Of a DNA stretch of 64,000 nt, positions 1 to 9,981 are shown in pieces. The notes below the pieces were generated by a model. The model did not search any database. It was given only the letters and a program-made list of their open reading frames with translations, and was not told the origin of the DNA. Within the stretch, counting starts at the first letter, position 1, and the number at the start of each line of letters is the position of its first letter. The stretch is from Plasmodiophora brassicae (taxonomy: Eukaryota > Endomyxa > Phytomyxea > Plasmodiophorida > Plasmodiophoridae), in assembly GCA_039704465.1 (NCBI GenBank), contig JASFAU010000014.1, forward strand, positions 992,001-1,056,000, written 5' to 3'. Made by a program: the position numbers and the translations under genes.

Positions 1-749
1 ACACAGATGACATGATCGATCTCCGAGAGCCAAAACTTGATCATCTTGTTGATGTGGACGGCTCCGATATCAGCGAACCCGAACAAGGAATGATCTGTAT
101 AGACGGCCTTGTAGCCCATCGTCTTCGCGAACAGTATGCCTTCCGCCGACATGAACGACGTGCTCTGATGGCCGTGGACAATATCGATCTGCAGCAGCCT
201 ATCATCAATATACTTGTCGAACATCATATCTGATGCGACATACCTTTTCTCTGATCAGGATGTTTCTAAGCAGAGGTAGGAATGCAAACAGCGTCGGTGG
301 GGTTGCTTGTTGTACAATGACTCGGAGAGGGCAGTAGTACACCTTGAGGCCTTGGCTCAGGTACCGCACACCCTATAGGACAAACCTTCAGACATTCGGC
401 AATGCCTTTCGTGATGCAAGGCCAACCTGTCGTTCATTGTCGTACGTCCCCGATATCAAGATAACCTTTAGATTCACAATCAGTTGTCCCAAACCTTGTA
501 CTTAGACAGGAATGCCCATTACTTTATGCTTGCGGCGTATCAAACCCTGTGTGAACGTCAGGCCTACCCGCGAAAGTCGTCTGCGAACCCTCGGAACCGC
601 ATCGGGGATCGTACCTGAGCCAAATAATACTGGTGCATTTCGACACCGCCCATTCTGGGATACGAGAAATCGCTGATGAGCGCGATCGACAGGCGCTTCC
701 CAGGGCGCTGCCAGGGCTCGGCATCGCTGGTCAGGCCCGCGTCGCTCAT
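1..749 (-). CDS. PIGA: PIG-A, GPI-anchor GlcNAc-transferase catalytic subunit (partial, 3' end outside window)
   Basis: Catalytic glycosyltransferase (GT4) of the GPI-GlcNAc transferase complex, which transfers GlcNAc from UDP-GlcNAc to phosphatidylinositol on the cytoplasmic face of the ER. Exon 1 contains the hallmark N-terminal stretch [20 protein letters not shown]. After intron 1 (donor at 614) come [13 protein letters not shown], then [17 protein letters not shown] with [11 protein letters not shown], then an exon from 188 down to 1 with [20 protein letters not shown] and [18 protein letters not shown]. These match the family in order and spacing. At least three introns are needed to join them. 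The start is uncertain: an in-frame ATG at 749 gives a short leader, another lies at 848. The C-terminal half runs off the left edge. Confidence 0.9.
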
Positions 750-848
750 GACGGCGTCGCGCGTGTGCGAAATCTCCGTGCCAATTTTCCAGTCAGCCGT
801 CTGGCCACGCGTCTGCGCTGCAGAACATGATTCTGGCATGCTTGGCAA

Positions 849-1220
849 GTAGCTCCGGCAGGATGCTGTCGGATTGGCCTCTGGCGTACCTACTACAGTC
901 TAAGCGGGGAGAACCATCGTCGATCGTCTACATCGGCGGCGTACTGCGTTTCATCGAGGACGTCAAGGGCTCGCGCCCAACTCCGTCGGTGAATGGTACA
1001 CCGGCGGACCTTGGGACTGGATGATCACCAAGAGGCAACGTTGATCCCGGCCACCGGCATTCTGACTTGGCAAACGAATTGCATCCCGTTCGTGAACTGC
1101 AGCAGCTTCAGCCTGTTGCTGGCCGGCGCAGCGGGACGAACGTGCCACGTTTTTGCGGCCGAGTTTTCTGCACCGTCGACGGGCCGGCGGCGTACTCCGC
1201 ACGCGGGGCGGTGAGCGACC
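849..1220. other. Intergenic spacer between PIG-A and bL20m
   Basis: Divergent spacer of about 370 bp between two gene starts, so it should hold both promoters. I see no recognisable coding similarity, RNA gene or repeat in it. Confidence 0.5.
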
Positions 1221-1583
1221 ATGCCACGAAACGCCAAGGTCAAGAAGGTGCTGGACCTGGCGAAGGGATTCCGGGGCCGCTCCAAGAACTGCTATGCGAT
1301 CGCCAAGCACCGTGTGCAGAAAGCGCTCCAGTACGCCTATGTGGAGAGGCGCCTGCGCAAGCGAAACATGCGGCGCCTGTGGATCCAGCAGATGAATGCC
1401 GCCGTGCGCCTCCATGGCATCAAATACGGCAATTTCGTCCACGCCCTCAACCGGTCCAACATTGAGATCGACCGCAAGATCCTCGCCCAGCTCTGCCAAA
1501 CCGAGCCGCTCACCTTCAAGAGCATCGTCGAGCATGTGACGTCCGATTTCAGCATTCCCATCACCGAATCAGACCGCAGGTAA
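1221..1583 (+). CDS. MRPL20: Mitochondrial large-subunit ribosomal protein bL20m
   Basis: A 120-residue, single-exon protein of bacterial L20 type. It begins MPRNAKVKKVLDLAKGFRGR, continues with the family's RNA-binding N-terminal helix region and YVERRLRKRNMRRLWIQQMN, then a C-terminal globular part with RKILAQLCQTEPLTFKSIV. Length and motif order match bL20, which binds 23S rRNA domain II early in assembly. No cleavable presequence is obvious; many mitochondrial L20 proteins lack a long one. The start is the first ATG giving the conserved N terminus. Confidence 0.93.
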   Translation: MPRNAKVKKVLDLAKGFRGRSKNCYAIAKHRVQKALQYAYVERRLRKRNMRRLWIQQMNAAVRLHGIKYGNFVHALNRSNIEIDRKILAQLCQTEPLTFKSIVEHVTSDFSIPITESDRR

Positions 1584-1990
1584 TGACCGTTCCGCGATGT
1601 CGCCCCCCTGTGCTGGACAATCATAACCCTGTGCACCAGAGACGACAAATCGGTGGGCCTGCTGGCGTCCACATTCCAGGAATCCTGCAAGATCTAAACG
1701 GGCGGGCGCCAATGGATGCGCGCGCAAATGAACTCCGAATACGCCTCGAATTCCTAGTCTGGTTTATCATTGTAGGCATCGGCATGCGTCGCGGTTTTGG
1801 ACGCGGCACACCCACCACCTGGATCTGCAGTTGAGGGTTCCGTCGGTCGAGCGACGCGAGCTGCGTCCATCCGTCGGCACTGCGGTCGGCCATTTTGTGG
1901 GGCAGTGGGGCGGGCGGTGTGCGCGACGGCGTTCGCGGCAACCGTCGTCGGCGCGCCTCTGCCCATCTGGATGGTGCGGGCGTCGAGTTG
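1584..1990. other. Intergenic spacer upstream of the RAP-domain gene
   Basis: About 400 bp between the bL20m stop and the chosen start of the RAP protein. The downstream reading frame stays open through much of it, back to 1895, but the composition there looks non-coding. Nothing else recognised. Confidence 0.4.
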
Positions 1991-4411
1991 ATGATCAGAT
2001 GGGTGCGGGTCGCCGGGCGATGTCAGGTGTCGACGCTGGCCGGCGCGCGACCATGCGACTCGATGGCCGACCTGGCCGACGTGTTGCGAGCCCATCGGCA
2101 CCGGGCCCTGAGCCGCAAGGACCTCGACTGGGTGTTCGCCCGATTCACCGATTTCATCAGGAGGTCCCGTCGTCACAGCGACGGTATCGACTCGTCCGTG
2201 CTTGCACACGCCGCCTTGCAGCATTCCTCCCACATGTCGCCATCAGCCTGCCTGGCCGTCCTTCGTGCCGCGCTGGGCCAGCCTACCGCCTGGGACGACG
2301 CTGTGAAAGCCGTGTCTTCCCGGCTTCTATCACAGTCAGCGACCGCCCCTGCTCAGGTTCTTCTCGATGCCATCCCGTTGCTACCCGACGAACTCGCCCG
2401 GCTTGCGCTTGCGGACGCTCTTGTCAGGCGAAAGGATGACGATGTCGATCGGTCTCTACTCGCGTATCGTCTCGCCGAACTGATCGACGTGTCTGACATT
2501 GTGGCCAATGTCGCGGCCGACCCGTCGTCAACCGGGCTTGACCTGGCGTACGTCGCCGGGGCCTTGCTGAAACGCCCAGCTGACCTCGCCCTGATGGACC
2601 GTGTCCTGGGACGTGTACTGCCTCAGGCCCGGGCCGTTCCATTCGATCTGCTTGTGGAATGCCTGCAGGCGAGTGTGTCGCATCCCCAGCATGAGCACAG
2701 GGCGCGTCAACTGCTGGCCACCGTCACTGACCGCTGGCCGAAGCAAGTGCCCACCGGCCTAATGCTGACCGTCGTGCGCGTTGCATTGCGGATGGGGCGC
2801 ACGTTCCCGTATCAGCTGGCGCTTCGGGCGTCCACCCAGATCTGCCTCGGCGACCTGGATGGCATCTCGCTCAGTGATGCTGGTCTCCTGTGCGACATGC
2901 TGTCCAAGTCGGCAATCGTTGGCGAGGAGGTCGTGCGCAACGCCTTGGTCGCCATTCGCGATGCGTCCATCTCTGCTGTAAACAGGTCGCCTTGCACCGC
3001 TGTCGACATTGTCGTGTTCGTGCAGAAGTTCGCCAACGTCGAGGTGACCGATCCAGTCACGATTCCTCCCGCGTTGTTCCAGGGCATCATCCTGGCTGAT
3101 AACGTTGACGTCGATGCAGTGCAGTTGATGGAGGCGAGTCGCGTTGCCCCTGGCTCGATCCGGCAATCCCTGGTCCGCCTGGCCTGCACCCGTTCATCGC
3201 TGTCTCCACCGGATTCGATCGGTGCACTGTGGAGACGATTACCAGACGACGCGTCGCAGGACGCAGTCAGTGCTCTCGCCTGTGACACGATTCGCCGGTT
3301 GCAGCATGTGCCCCGTTCGGACATTCCATTCATCTTGAATCGATTCTCTCGTGAAACTCTGCAACGTATCGCGTCCGACGCCGATGTCCTGTGCTCATTG
3401 CGTCTGCCCTCGTTGCTGCCCGTTGTTGACCGCCTCGTGACGAACAACGTCCGCGTACCCGGCGCCGTTGTCGACCACGTGATGCAAACGCATGATGGAT
3501 CAGCCATCAGCAACGCTGTCCTGGAGCGTATGTCGCTTCAAGACCTCGTGTCCTGTGACATGTTGGACAAGGCTGTGCAGTATTCTTTCGAAGGCCCATC
3601 TCGTGCAAGACTGCTCCCCGTCGCCTGGCGTCTTCGCGCAACCAGGCCCTCGCTCGAGCGTGACGCTCTTAGCACGCTGCCGGTGGTTGCTGCTCTTGCT
3701 GACCGGCCTCAAGGGTTTGCTGACGTCTGCAAACTGCTTCTTTCGTTAGCGGAAGTGGGCGCCGAGTTCAGTCCCGGCGACCGCTCCGTGATCACATCGT
3801 GCCTGGCATTCGTCATGCAGTCACGTCAGGTCGAGTACGCCGCCTTCGATGAACTCGTTGACCTCTGCTGGGCCGCGCTTGCCTTCGACAACGGGAACAC
3901 AGCCCATCGCAGGGCGCCGTTTGCTCGCGTGCTGTCTATACCGCTATCGGACGAGGAACGCCTCTGCCCACTTCGCTCGTGCAGGTTGCACGACATCCGT
4001 GTTCTAACTGGGTCGACCAAGCCCCTCGTTTCCCCCGAATACTCTGCTCGCGAAGAACGCTGGCAGGTGGAGCACAGCCTGGAGCGGAACCAGCTTCGGG
4101 AGACGTTGGACGACGAAGGCATGGAATTCATGGTCACTGCTGTCAAACATGGCACGGTCTGTCCCGACACGCACGTCATCCTGGACGTGTGCTGCAGCAC
4201 CAAACGACGCGCCCTCGTCCTCGAACCGGATTCCGAGCGCTTCGTCCTGTCCGATCGTGTCACGGGCGACCTGCTGGCCCGACGACGCATGCTGGAACAG
4301 GCCGGGTGGCGCGCGAAGTTCGTAACCGCCAACGACGTGTCGGTCGAACTCGAACGCACTGGCCACCTCCCGTCGTTGTCGTCGTGGATGAAGGCAACCG
4401 CTGTATCCTAG
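1991..4411 (+). CDS. RAP-domain helical-repeat protein, probable organellar RNA-binding factor
   Basis: A roughly 806-residue protein in one uninterrupted exon. The chosen ATG gives MIRWVRVAGRCQVSTLAGAR, a basic, acid-free leader typical of mitochondrial presequences; a later in-frame ATG at 2063 would remove it. The body is a long run of degenerate alpha-helical hairpins rich in Leu/Ala/Asp, as in FASTK and octotricopeptide-type proteins. The C terminus has the RAP-like pattern LVLEPDSERFVL followed by LLARRRMLEQAGWRAKFV, where family members carry an LDGP..H-type strand and a GW pair. RAP proteins act in mitochondrial or plastid RNA processing. Target RNA unknown. The absence of introns is unusual beside its neighbours. 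Confidence 0.7.
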   Translation: MIRWVRVAGRCQVSTLAGARPCDSMADLADVLRAHRHRALSRKDLDWVFARFTDFIRRSRRHSDGIDSSVLAHAALQHSSHMSPSACLAVLRAALGQPTAWDDAVKAVSSRLLSQSATAPAQVLLDAIPLLPDELARLALADALVRRKDDDVDRSLLAYRLAELIDVSDIVANVAADPSSTGLDLAYVAGALLKRPADLALMDRVLGRVLPQARAVPFDLLVECLQASVSHPQHEHRARQLLATVTDRWPKQVPTGLMLTVVRVALRMGRTFPYQLALRASTQICLGDLDGISLSDAGLLCDMLSKSAIVGEEVVRNALVAIRDASISAVNRSPCTAVDIVVFVQKFANVEVTDPVTIPPALFQGIILADNVDVDAVQLMEASRVAPGSIRQSLVRLACTRSSLSPPDSIGALWRRLPDDASQDAVSALACDTIRRLQHVPRSDIPFILNRFSRETLQRIASDADVLCSLRLPSLLPVVDRLVTNNVRVPGAVVDHVMQTHDGSAISNAVLERMSLQDLVSCDMLDKAVQYSFEGPSRARLLPVAWRLRATRPSLERDALSTLPVVAALADRPQGFADVCKLLLSLAEVGAEFSPGDRSVITSCLAFVMQSRQVEYAAFDELVDLCWAALAFDNGNTAHRRAPFARVLSIPLSDEERLCPLRSCRLHDIRVLTGSTKPLVSPEYSAREERWQVEHSLERNQLRETLDDEGMEFMVTAVKHGTVCPDTHVILDVCCSTKRRALVLEPDSERFVLSDRVTGDLLARRRMLEQAGWRAKFVTANDVSVELERTGHLPSLSSWMKATAVS

Positions 4412-7242
4412 CATTCGCTCCCGATCATGGCATCGCCTTTCGAGCACCGCCCAGCGGAACGCGGACGCACGCCGACACAGGTCTCTGGTCCTGCAACGGC
4501 GGATCGCGGGACGCCCCGGCCGTCTGGCTCATGCGGGCCGGCATACCGTCCTCACGTTTAATTCAGTCTATATTATTCTGCCCTATGCGACTGCGAACCA
4601 CGACGCTCTCGTAGTCGGCACAGCACAAGGCGCCTCCGATCGCGTGTCTGGGCCGGCGCCTGTGATTCGGAGCGCGTCGGTTCGTCGCCAGTCAGACTGA
4701 TGATTGGCGTCGATGCCGTAGTAGCCACTTGTCGAGTTGTCGGTGGCGCTATCGCAGCGCTCCAGTGCAGAGTGCTACACTCTTACGCCTGTGGCGGTGA
4801 CGTAACCGCATTGCCGTCGTGTCATCGACGTCGTCTCGATGGTACTCAGCAGATTATGAGCCATCAGCCGCCCGTTCCGACCATTGACTTGGCATGAGTC
4901 GGGTTGCCGGATCAGCAGGAGGAAGAAGTAGGCATTATGGTTCGGATCCTCGAGATCGAGCGGGTTGAAGGTGACAATGAGAATTGGTCCACGGCTGTGC
5001 ACAGTGGCCTAACGACTGGCCGCTTGAAGACCTCGTTGTTGTACAGGATGTCGTTCCAGGCCGGTAACAAGTGGTTGGACGCGGTGAGGACAGCTGTCGC
5101 AACAGCAGCAGCGTAACCAAGACCTCGAGCAGGAAATTGCCCACCTGCGTCGCAGGCGCCACTAGCCTGATCGTGACTACGTTCGCATTGTCCAATAAAC
5201 CTGCTGTATGTCAACGTCCAATTATCCTGCCTACGTACAGCGTTTCCCGAGCCTGCTGCCGAACGCCCGGTTGAGGGGACGGCAGCCGTCGCTTGACCCG
5301 CGTTGCTCGTATCGAAAGCTGGTGATCCTCATGATCATCTCATGCCGGTAATTGCGCCATTCGCGCGCTGTCGTCGACACCATTACTGATCTGTCTGTTT
5401 CTAGGTATGCCCGCGGTTCACGGCGCCTTGGTGACCGAGGGATATTGACTTCATGTTCCCATCTGCTTTCATTGTCGACATGTCGGTCAACGGCTTGGCC
5501 AATACTGGCCGACATCTGCCCTAAGTGCTCCCCGGGTCGAGGTTATGTGCCCGTACTTCTTCACATTGTGGCTTTTGTACCGGCGCCTCTAGCTAGCCGG
5601 TGCCGCTGGCATCTCGTTCAGTACTATCGCTGATCGATGCGTGTGCTAGATGGCAGGACGTACCCCTGCCGTTGGCCAATCAGGGCCGGAGGAAGCGCCA
5701 CTGGTTGTGGCAGGCGCTGGCGCTGATCGGCGCTGTGGGGCGCACGCTCGTCGAGACAAGCGTGATCAGCTCGTGACGCACACATGGCTATTTCGTGCAC
5801 GCGTCCGAGCTGACCGTCCTGGGATCCAGACCAAGGCCGGTGGCTGAAGAAGCGTCGACGAGATTCCGCGCCATCGTCTACAACATGGTCGGCGCATACG
5901 TTGCCGCCATTCGCCAGCTCCCGGGCAACCGGGACGACGAAGACGAGGCCGTTGACGATGTCGACGCTTCTGCCGATGGCGATATTGGTGGACCTGCTCG
6001 TCGAACGCATCTAAACGTGGGCGGAACGTTCGTCGCTGGCTGCGTTGCTGGGCCACTGTACTGATTGCGCTCTGGACAGGCGGCTGCAGACGCTCGGTCG
6101 ATGCCCAGCTCGGAGGACGACCGCGGCGAATCGTCAAAGGACACAAGCGAGCTTTGTCAGTCGACGTCGCCCCAGAGCCACGTCAACCGCGTGGTCACTG
6201 TTTGCAGACGCGTGTCCTGACGATGGATTTGTGCCACAGGGGAAGCGAACTGAACACGCTGTCAAGCTTTGTGCCACATCGACACGCCCCGCCGCAGTTA
6301 GCAACAGCCTCTGTACAACAGTGTGTCGTGACGGTGACGAATGTTCTGGTTTAGGGTCGCGGTCGACCTGATCACTGCAGGTGCCGTCACGCTCCTGTAC
6401 GTCCCCAGCACAGTCCAACGCTCACTGTAGCACGCCCAGTTGTCCAGAGTCGTTAGCCGTCTATCTGATCACACACTGCCTGGCGAAAGGGTCAATCTGA
6501 TGCGGTGCCTATAACGTCACTGCATAGCTCCTGCACATCGTCGCCAGAAGACTTCGTCGGTGACTGTAATACGCTCCATTGAACAGGGCGGCTAGACTGT
6601 CTCACGCGTTGCCTTGCGACAGGGACTGGGCGTTGCAGCGTCTCGAATAGTCCTCGACACACAGCTCCTAAAGCACAGCGTCGAGATGCGGTGGTGCGCC
6701 GGCAGACGACCAGGCCCCCGTTGCAACGAACAACGACGGGACGTCGGGAGGCCGGCCGCAGAACACCCGACAACAACGAGCTGAGCAGGCGGGGCAACGT
6801 CATCAGGGCAAGCCATTGCAGCCGGCCAGGCACCCTATACCGTCGAGTTCGTCTACAAAGGGCCACGCCATGTCTGCTGTTGTCGATCATTCCCCTCGTT
6901 GCCACCCGAATCTTCGTTAGGCTGCCCGCGGGACGGCGCGACGTTTCCAGTCCCCTGCCCTGTGGGCACTTGGAGCGGTAGCCTCATCGACGTCCGCGCA
7001 GGTCGCCGCAACTCGTTCGGGGCGCCTGTGCCCCGTTGCCGTTTGATACCACGATCCACGGTCACGTCCCGGTATTCGCGTTTCCGACTGTCGTAGGGGT
7101 TGCCGCGCGACACACAAACGCAGAGCGTCGCGTCCCGCCAACGCAGCAGCACGTTTCGCCTGCGCGTATGCCAACGTGGACGTCGCGGCAACCGGGGGGT
7201 TCTACATCTGGCCTGTATATTGCATTACGACGCCGGCCAGGC
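4412..7242. other. 2.8 kb stretch without a convincing gene
   Basis: No long or conserved reading frame is found on either strand, which stands out in such a dense region. On the minus strand around 4900-5214 there are short, splice-compatible pieces (for example PILIVTFNPLDLEDPNHN and SNHLLPAWNDILYNNEVF), but I could not join them into a known family and they may be chance or a decayed gene. A short AT-rich islet TCTATATTATT lies near 4565, just past the RAP gene. The rest shows no repeat or RNA gene that I can see. Confidence 0.4.
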
Positions 7243-8190
7243 TCACTCGGCATCGATATCGTCATCACCGTCCACTTGCCGGTTCTGCATCTCGAACGCT
7301 TCAAGCTGCGACGCCAGCGCCTTCTCGTCCTTCTCGGTGACGGCGCGCGCCTCCTGCTTGACGTTGACGTCGCCGCCGTGCTTCGCGATCCGGGCGCCGA
7401 TCACATCGCAAACCTGCCTGACGATGGCAACGCCCTTCTCCTTGTCCAGCGACACGGTCGAGATGACGTAGAGCGGCGGCGCGATCAGCTTGATGGATAT
7501 GGGGAAGTCCTCAGTGGACAGCTTCAGCCCTTCAGCCAGCGCGTCCTTCACCGCGTCGATGCCTTCGTATTTGAAACAGGTCACCTCGAGATCGGCCCGA
7601 ATCTTGACGGCCTGGGGAGTCAGGCGCCTCTCGATCTGCTTCAGGAGCTCGGCCCGGACGGTGGGGGACATGTCCAGCCCGGCGAGGACCGTCTCCGGGT
7701 CAGTGATCGCCAGCTTGAACGCGGTGCACGCGTGCCCAAACTTCTTGTACAGTGGCCAGGCGATGGCCTTCAGAAGGTCTTCCACGGGGATGTGCACCTT
7801 GCCGGACACCTGACGCATGATGGAGTGCACCGTCTTGGACATGTTCCACTTGTTCTCCATGGCCTCAATCTCCTCCGGCGTCACACGCCGCTTCGACAGG
7901 TCAATGTACCCTTTCTCCTTGTCAACGCGCAGGACGACGACGACCTCCATGCGCCCGACCCGGATCAGCTTGTTCACGGATCGGATGCGCCGGCGGGACA
8001 GCTCCGACAGGAGGATCATGCCCTCGACGCCATTGTACTCGAGCAGCGACACGTACGCGCCCATCTCGGCGATGCTCTTCACCTGGACCATGACGGTCTG
8101 GTCGACCTCCGGGAATATCTCCTCGTACATCCGGCATTGCAGGTCCTGGACGGTGAGCTCCTCATCGTCCATCGGCGTCGTCGCTGTCAT
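7243..8190 (-). CDS. EIF2S1: Translation initiation factor eIF2 subunit alpha
   Basis: Complete 315-residue single-exon eIF2-alpha, the regulatory subunit of the eIF2-GTP-Met-tRNAi ternary complex. Residues about 20-90 form the S1/OB fold (VMVQVKSIAEMGAYVSLLEY, GVEGMILLSEL). The phosphorylation loop ELSRRRIRSVNKL is intact, so the serine equivalent to Ser51 is present and the stress-kinase switch should work. A helical domain follows (EAMENKWNMSKTVHSIMRQV), then the C-terminal alpha-beta domain (DLEVTCFKYEGIDAVKDAL) and an acidic tail ending DGDDDIDAE. Length is typical. Its promoter side faces the small membrane-protein gene starting near 8494. Confidence 0.97.
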   Translation of the reverse strand: MTATTPMDDEELTVQDLQCRMYEEIFPEVDQTVMVQVKSIAEMGAYVSLLEYNGVEGMILLSELSRRRIRSVNKLIRVGRMEVVVVLRVDKEKGYIDLSKRRVTPEEIEAMENKWNMSKTVHSIMRQVSGKVHIPVEDLLKAIAWPLYKKFGHACTAFKLAITDPETVLAGLDMSPTVRAELLKQIERRLTPQAVKIRADLEVTCFKYEGIDAVKDALAEGLKLSTEDFPISIKLIAPPLYVISTVSLDKEKGVAIVRQVCDVIGARIAKHGGDVNVKQEARAVTEKDEKALASQLEAFEMQNRQVDGDDDIDAE

Positions 8191-8493
8191 GGCGGCCTGG
8201 TTGACAACGAATCCCGCGGAGTCCGTCGCGCGCCTCCTGCGGACTCCGCGACCGGAACATACCTGTGGCCTGTGGGCTGACCGACGAACGTACGGTAGGT
8301 AGGCGCCCTCGGCGCCTACCTACCCCTGCCCACCCCGATTCGCTGTAGAGGCATACAACGACGACAGGCTTGCGTGGCTACGCGTGCCAAGGGTCGTGCC
8401 CCAGTATCCCGATTCTTACGTTGCTGTGAAAGCAGCAGATCTGTCCAGCGATCACGTGGCGTCGCGTGCCACGCCACTGAGCTAACCTCGAGC

Positions 8494-8802
8494 ATGGTTG
8501 CGTACTGTCTCTGGGCGATCGTCATGTACTATTCTGTCGGTGGCGCTGTTGCGGATGTCGGCCAAGGCGATGCGTCGGGGGCGGCGTCGGCGCCATGGCC
8601 GGTCGAGGAAAGCGGGGCGCCATCCGGCCACGGCATGCTGATGTGGATGATGGGCGGCGCCGTCACGATGATCCTGCTGCACACGCTCGGCGCCGTCCTG
8701 CTCGCCGTCGTCTGCAAGCGGTACTGGGCCTGGCGGCGCCGCTCCACCAAACAGCCCGAACACGACACCCTGATTCGGGAGCCGCCCGCCCAGACTGTAT
8801 AA
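8494..8802 (+). CDS. Small single-pass membrane protein, unknown
   Basis: About 102 residues from an in-frame ATG that directly begins a hydrophobic, signal-like segment (MVAYCLWAIVMYYSVGGAVA). A linker rich in Gly/Ala/Ser/Pro follows, then a strong transmembrane helix (MMGGAVTMILLHTLGAVLLA) and a short basic tail KRYWAWRRRS. This is consistent with a type I membrane protein or a two-helix hairpin. No family recognised. An upstream extension of the frame to 8374 is possible but has no hydrophobic or conserved feature. It could be lineage-specific; coding status rests on the clean signal/TM architecture only. Confidence 0.45.
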   Translation: MVAYCLWAIVMYYSVGGAVADVGQGDASGAASAPWPVEESGAPSGHGMLMWMMGGAVTMILLHTLGAVLLAVVCKRYWAWRRRSTKQPEHDTLIREPPAQTV

Positions 8803-8987
8803 ACGCACAGACCCGATTCGCCCATCAGCAGTGCTGGGCCCGCCCAGCGAACAGTCGGATCAGGCATCAATCTGGTTGCGCCGTTCGGCGAAACCATCCG
8901 TCGCTGTGACGGCCGGTTCCCAAGGAGCGCATTGTGACAACCGAAGCGGTCGACGACATCGTCGTTTGTTGCCCGCCCGCCCGCGCG

Positions 8988-9924
8988 ATGCCGTCGTCGT
9001 CCGAGGTGCGGGCCGCACTCGCCGTCATCGGATGCGGCCGACTGACGCTGGTGCCCGCCCAGGTCGTGTCGGCGCGATCGCGACGCGCCCCTTCCCTGGC
9101 CGGGTCGTCGGCGTCGACGAGGCCGCTGCCGGGCGTCACCAGCGCCAAGTACAGGAACGTGGCCGCCGTCGTCGACACGGGCCGCGTCGCCGTCAAACAC
9201 GTCGAGAAACGTCGGTCGCTCGTGGCTGGGTACGCCGTCGCCCGCCCCTGGTGATGACGGGTGTGTGTGCTCGTGCGCAGCGGTGCGCGTCGGCGAGATC
9301 TTCAAGCGCGTCTCCAGCAAGGACCTGCACGAGCTGCTGAGCGAGAACCAGGACGTGTCCGAGTCGATCTTCCAGCTGGAGGAGCCGGCGCCCGATGATG
9401 CGGGCCCCGCCTGCGCCCTGGGGCACGCGTCCAGCGCTCGCGTCGTCGAGGTCAGCAGCGACCGACAGGACGAGGGCGCCGCCGCGCCGTTCCTGCTCCT
9501 GGACGTTCGCGCCGCCAGCGCCTACGAGCAAGGGCACATTCGGGGGGCGCGGCCGTACCCGGCGCTGGACCTGCGCCGCGATCGGGTCACCGTCGAGCTG
9601 ATGCGGTTCAAGCAGGACGCCGGGCGCCCCGTCATCGTCTACTCGGACAGCGAACGCGAGGTCGTCGACCTGGGCACGCTGCTCGTCCAGAAGCACTTCC
9701 CGAACATCAGCATCCTGTCCGCCAGCTTCGGCACGTACGCCAGACGGTTCCCCGAGGACGTCGTCGGCGTCGTCCGGGGCGAACCCGTCGCCGCACCCAG
9801 CAAGAAGGCGCCCGCCAAGGTCTACGTTGCCAGGCGCACCTACCCGGACGTGGCTCGGCCGGCGCCGCCCGGTGCCGCCTCCAAGGCCTCCTCCATCAGC
9901 AGCGCGCCCTGGAAGCCCGCCTAG
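8988..9924 (+). CDS. CEP41: CEP41-like rhodanese-domain centrosome/cilium protein
   Basis: Two exons joined across an intron of about 70 nt (9211 to about 9280) give roughly 288 residues. The N-terminal part has KYRNVAAVVDTGRVAVKHVE, which matches the CEP41 pattern (YxHixSxxDTG). Then VGEIFKRVSSKDLHELL resembles the FKR coiled segment, followed by a rhodanese-like domain (FLLLDVRAASAYEQGHIRGA to FPNISILSASFGTYARRFPE). The rhodanese active-site position reads YSDSER instead of a cysteine loop, so it is probably non-catalytic, as in CEP41. Human CEP41 promotes tubulin glutamylation in cilia. The tail is basic and Pro/Ala-rich. The frame stays open upstream to 8934, but no ATG lies there. Confidence 0.8.
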
Positions 9925-9981
9925 AGCCCACACGACGTGGGTGGACACATCCATAAACCCGCACTGTGTAATAATGGTCGG

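Noticed and set aside
7036..8280. 414-codon plus-strand open frame over eIF2-alpha
   Set aside because: Antisense shadow of the intact eIF2-alpha gene; no similarity of its own.
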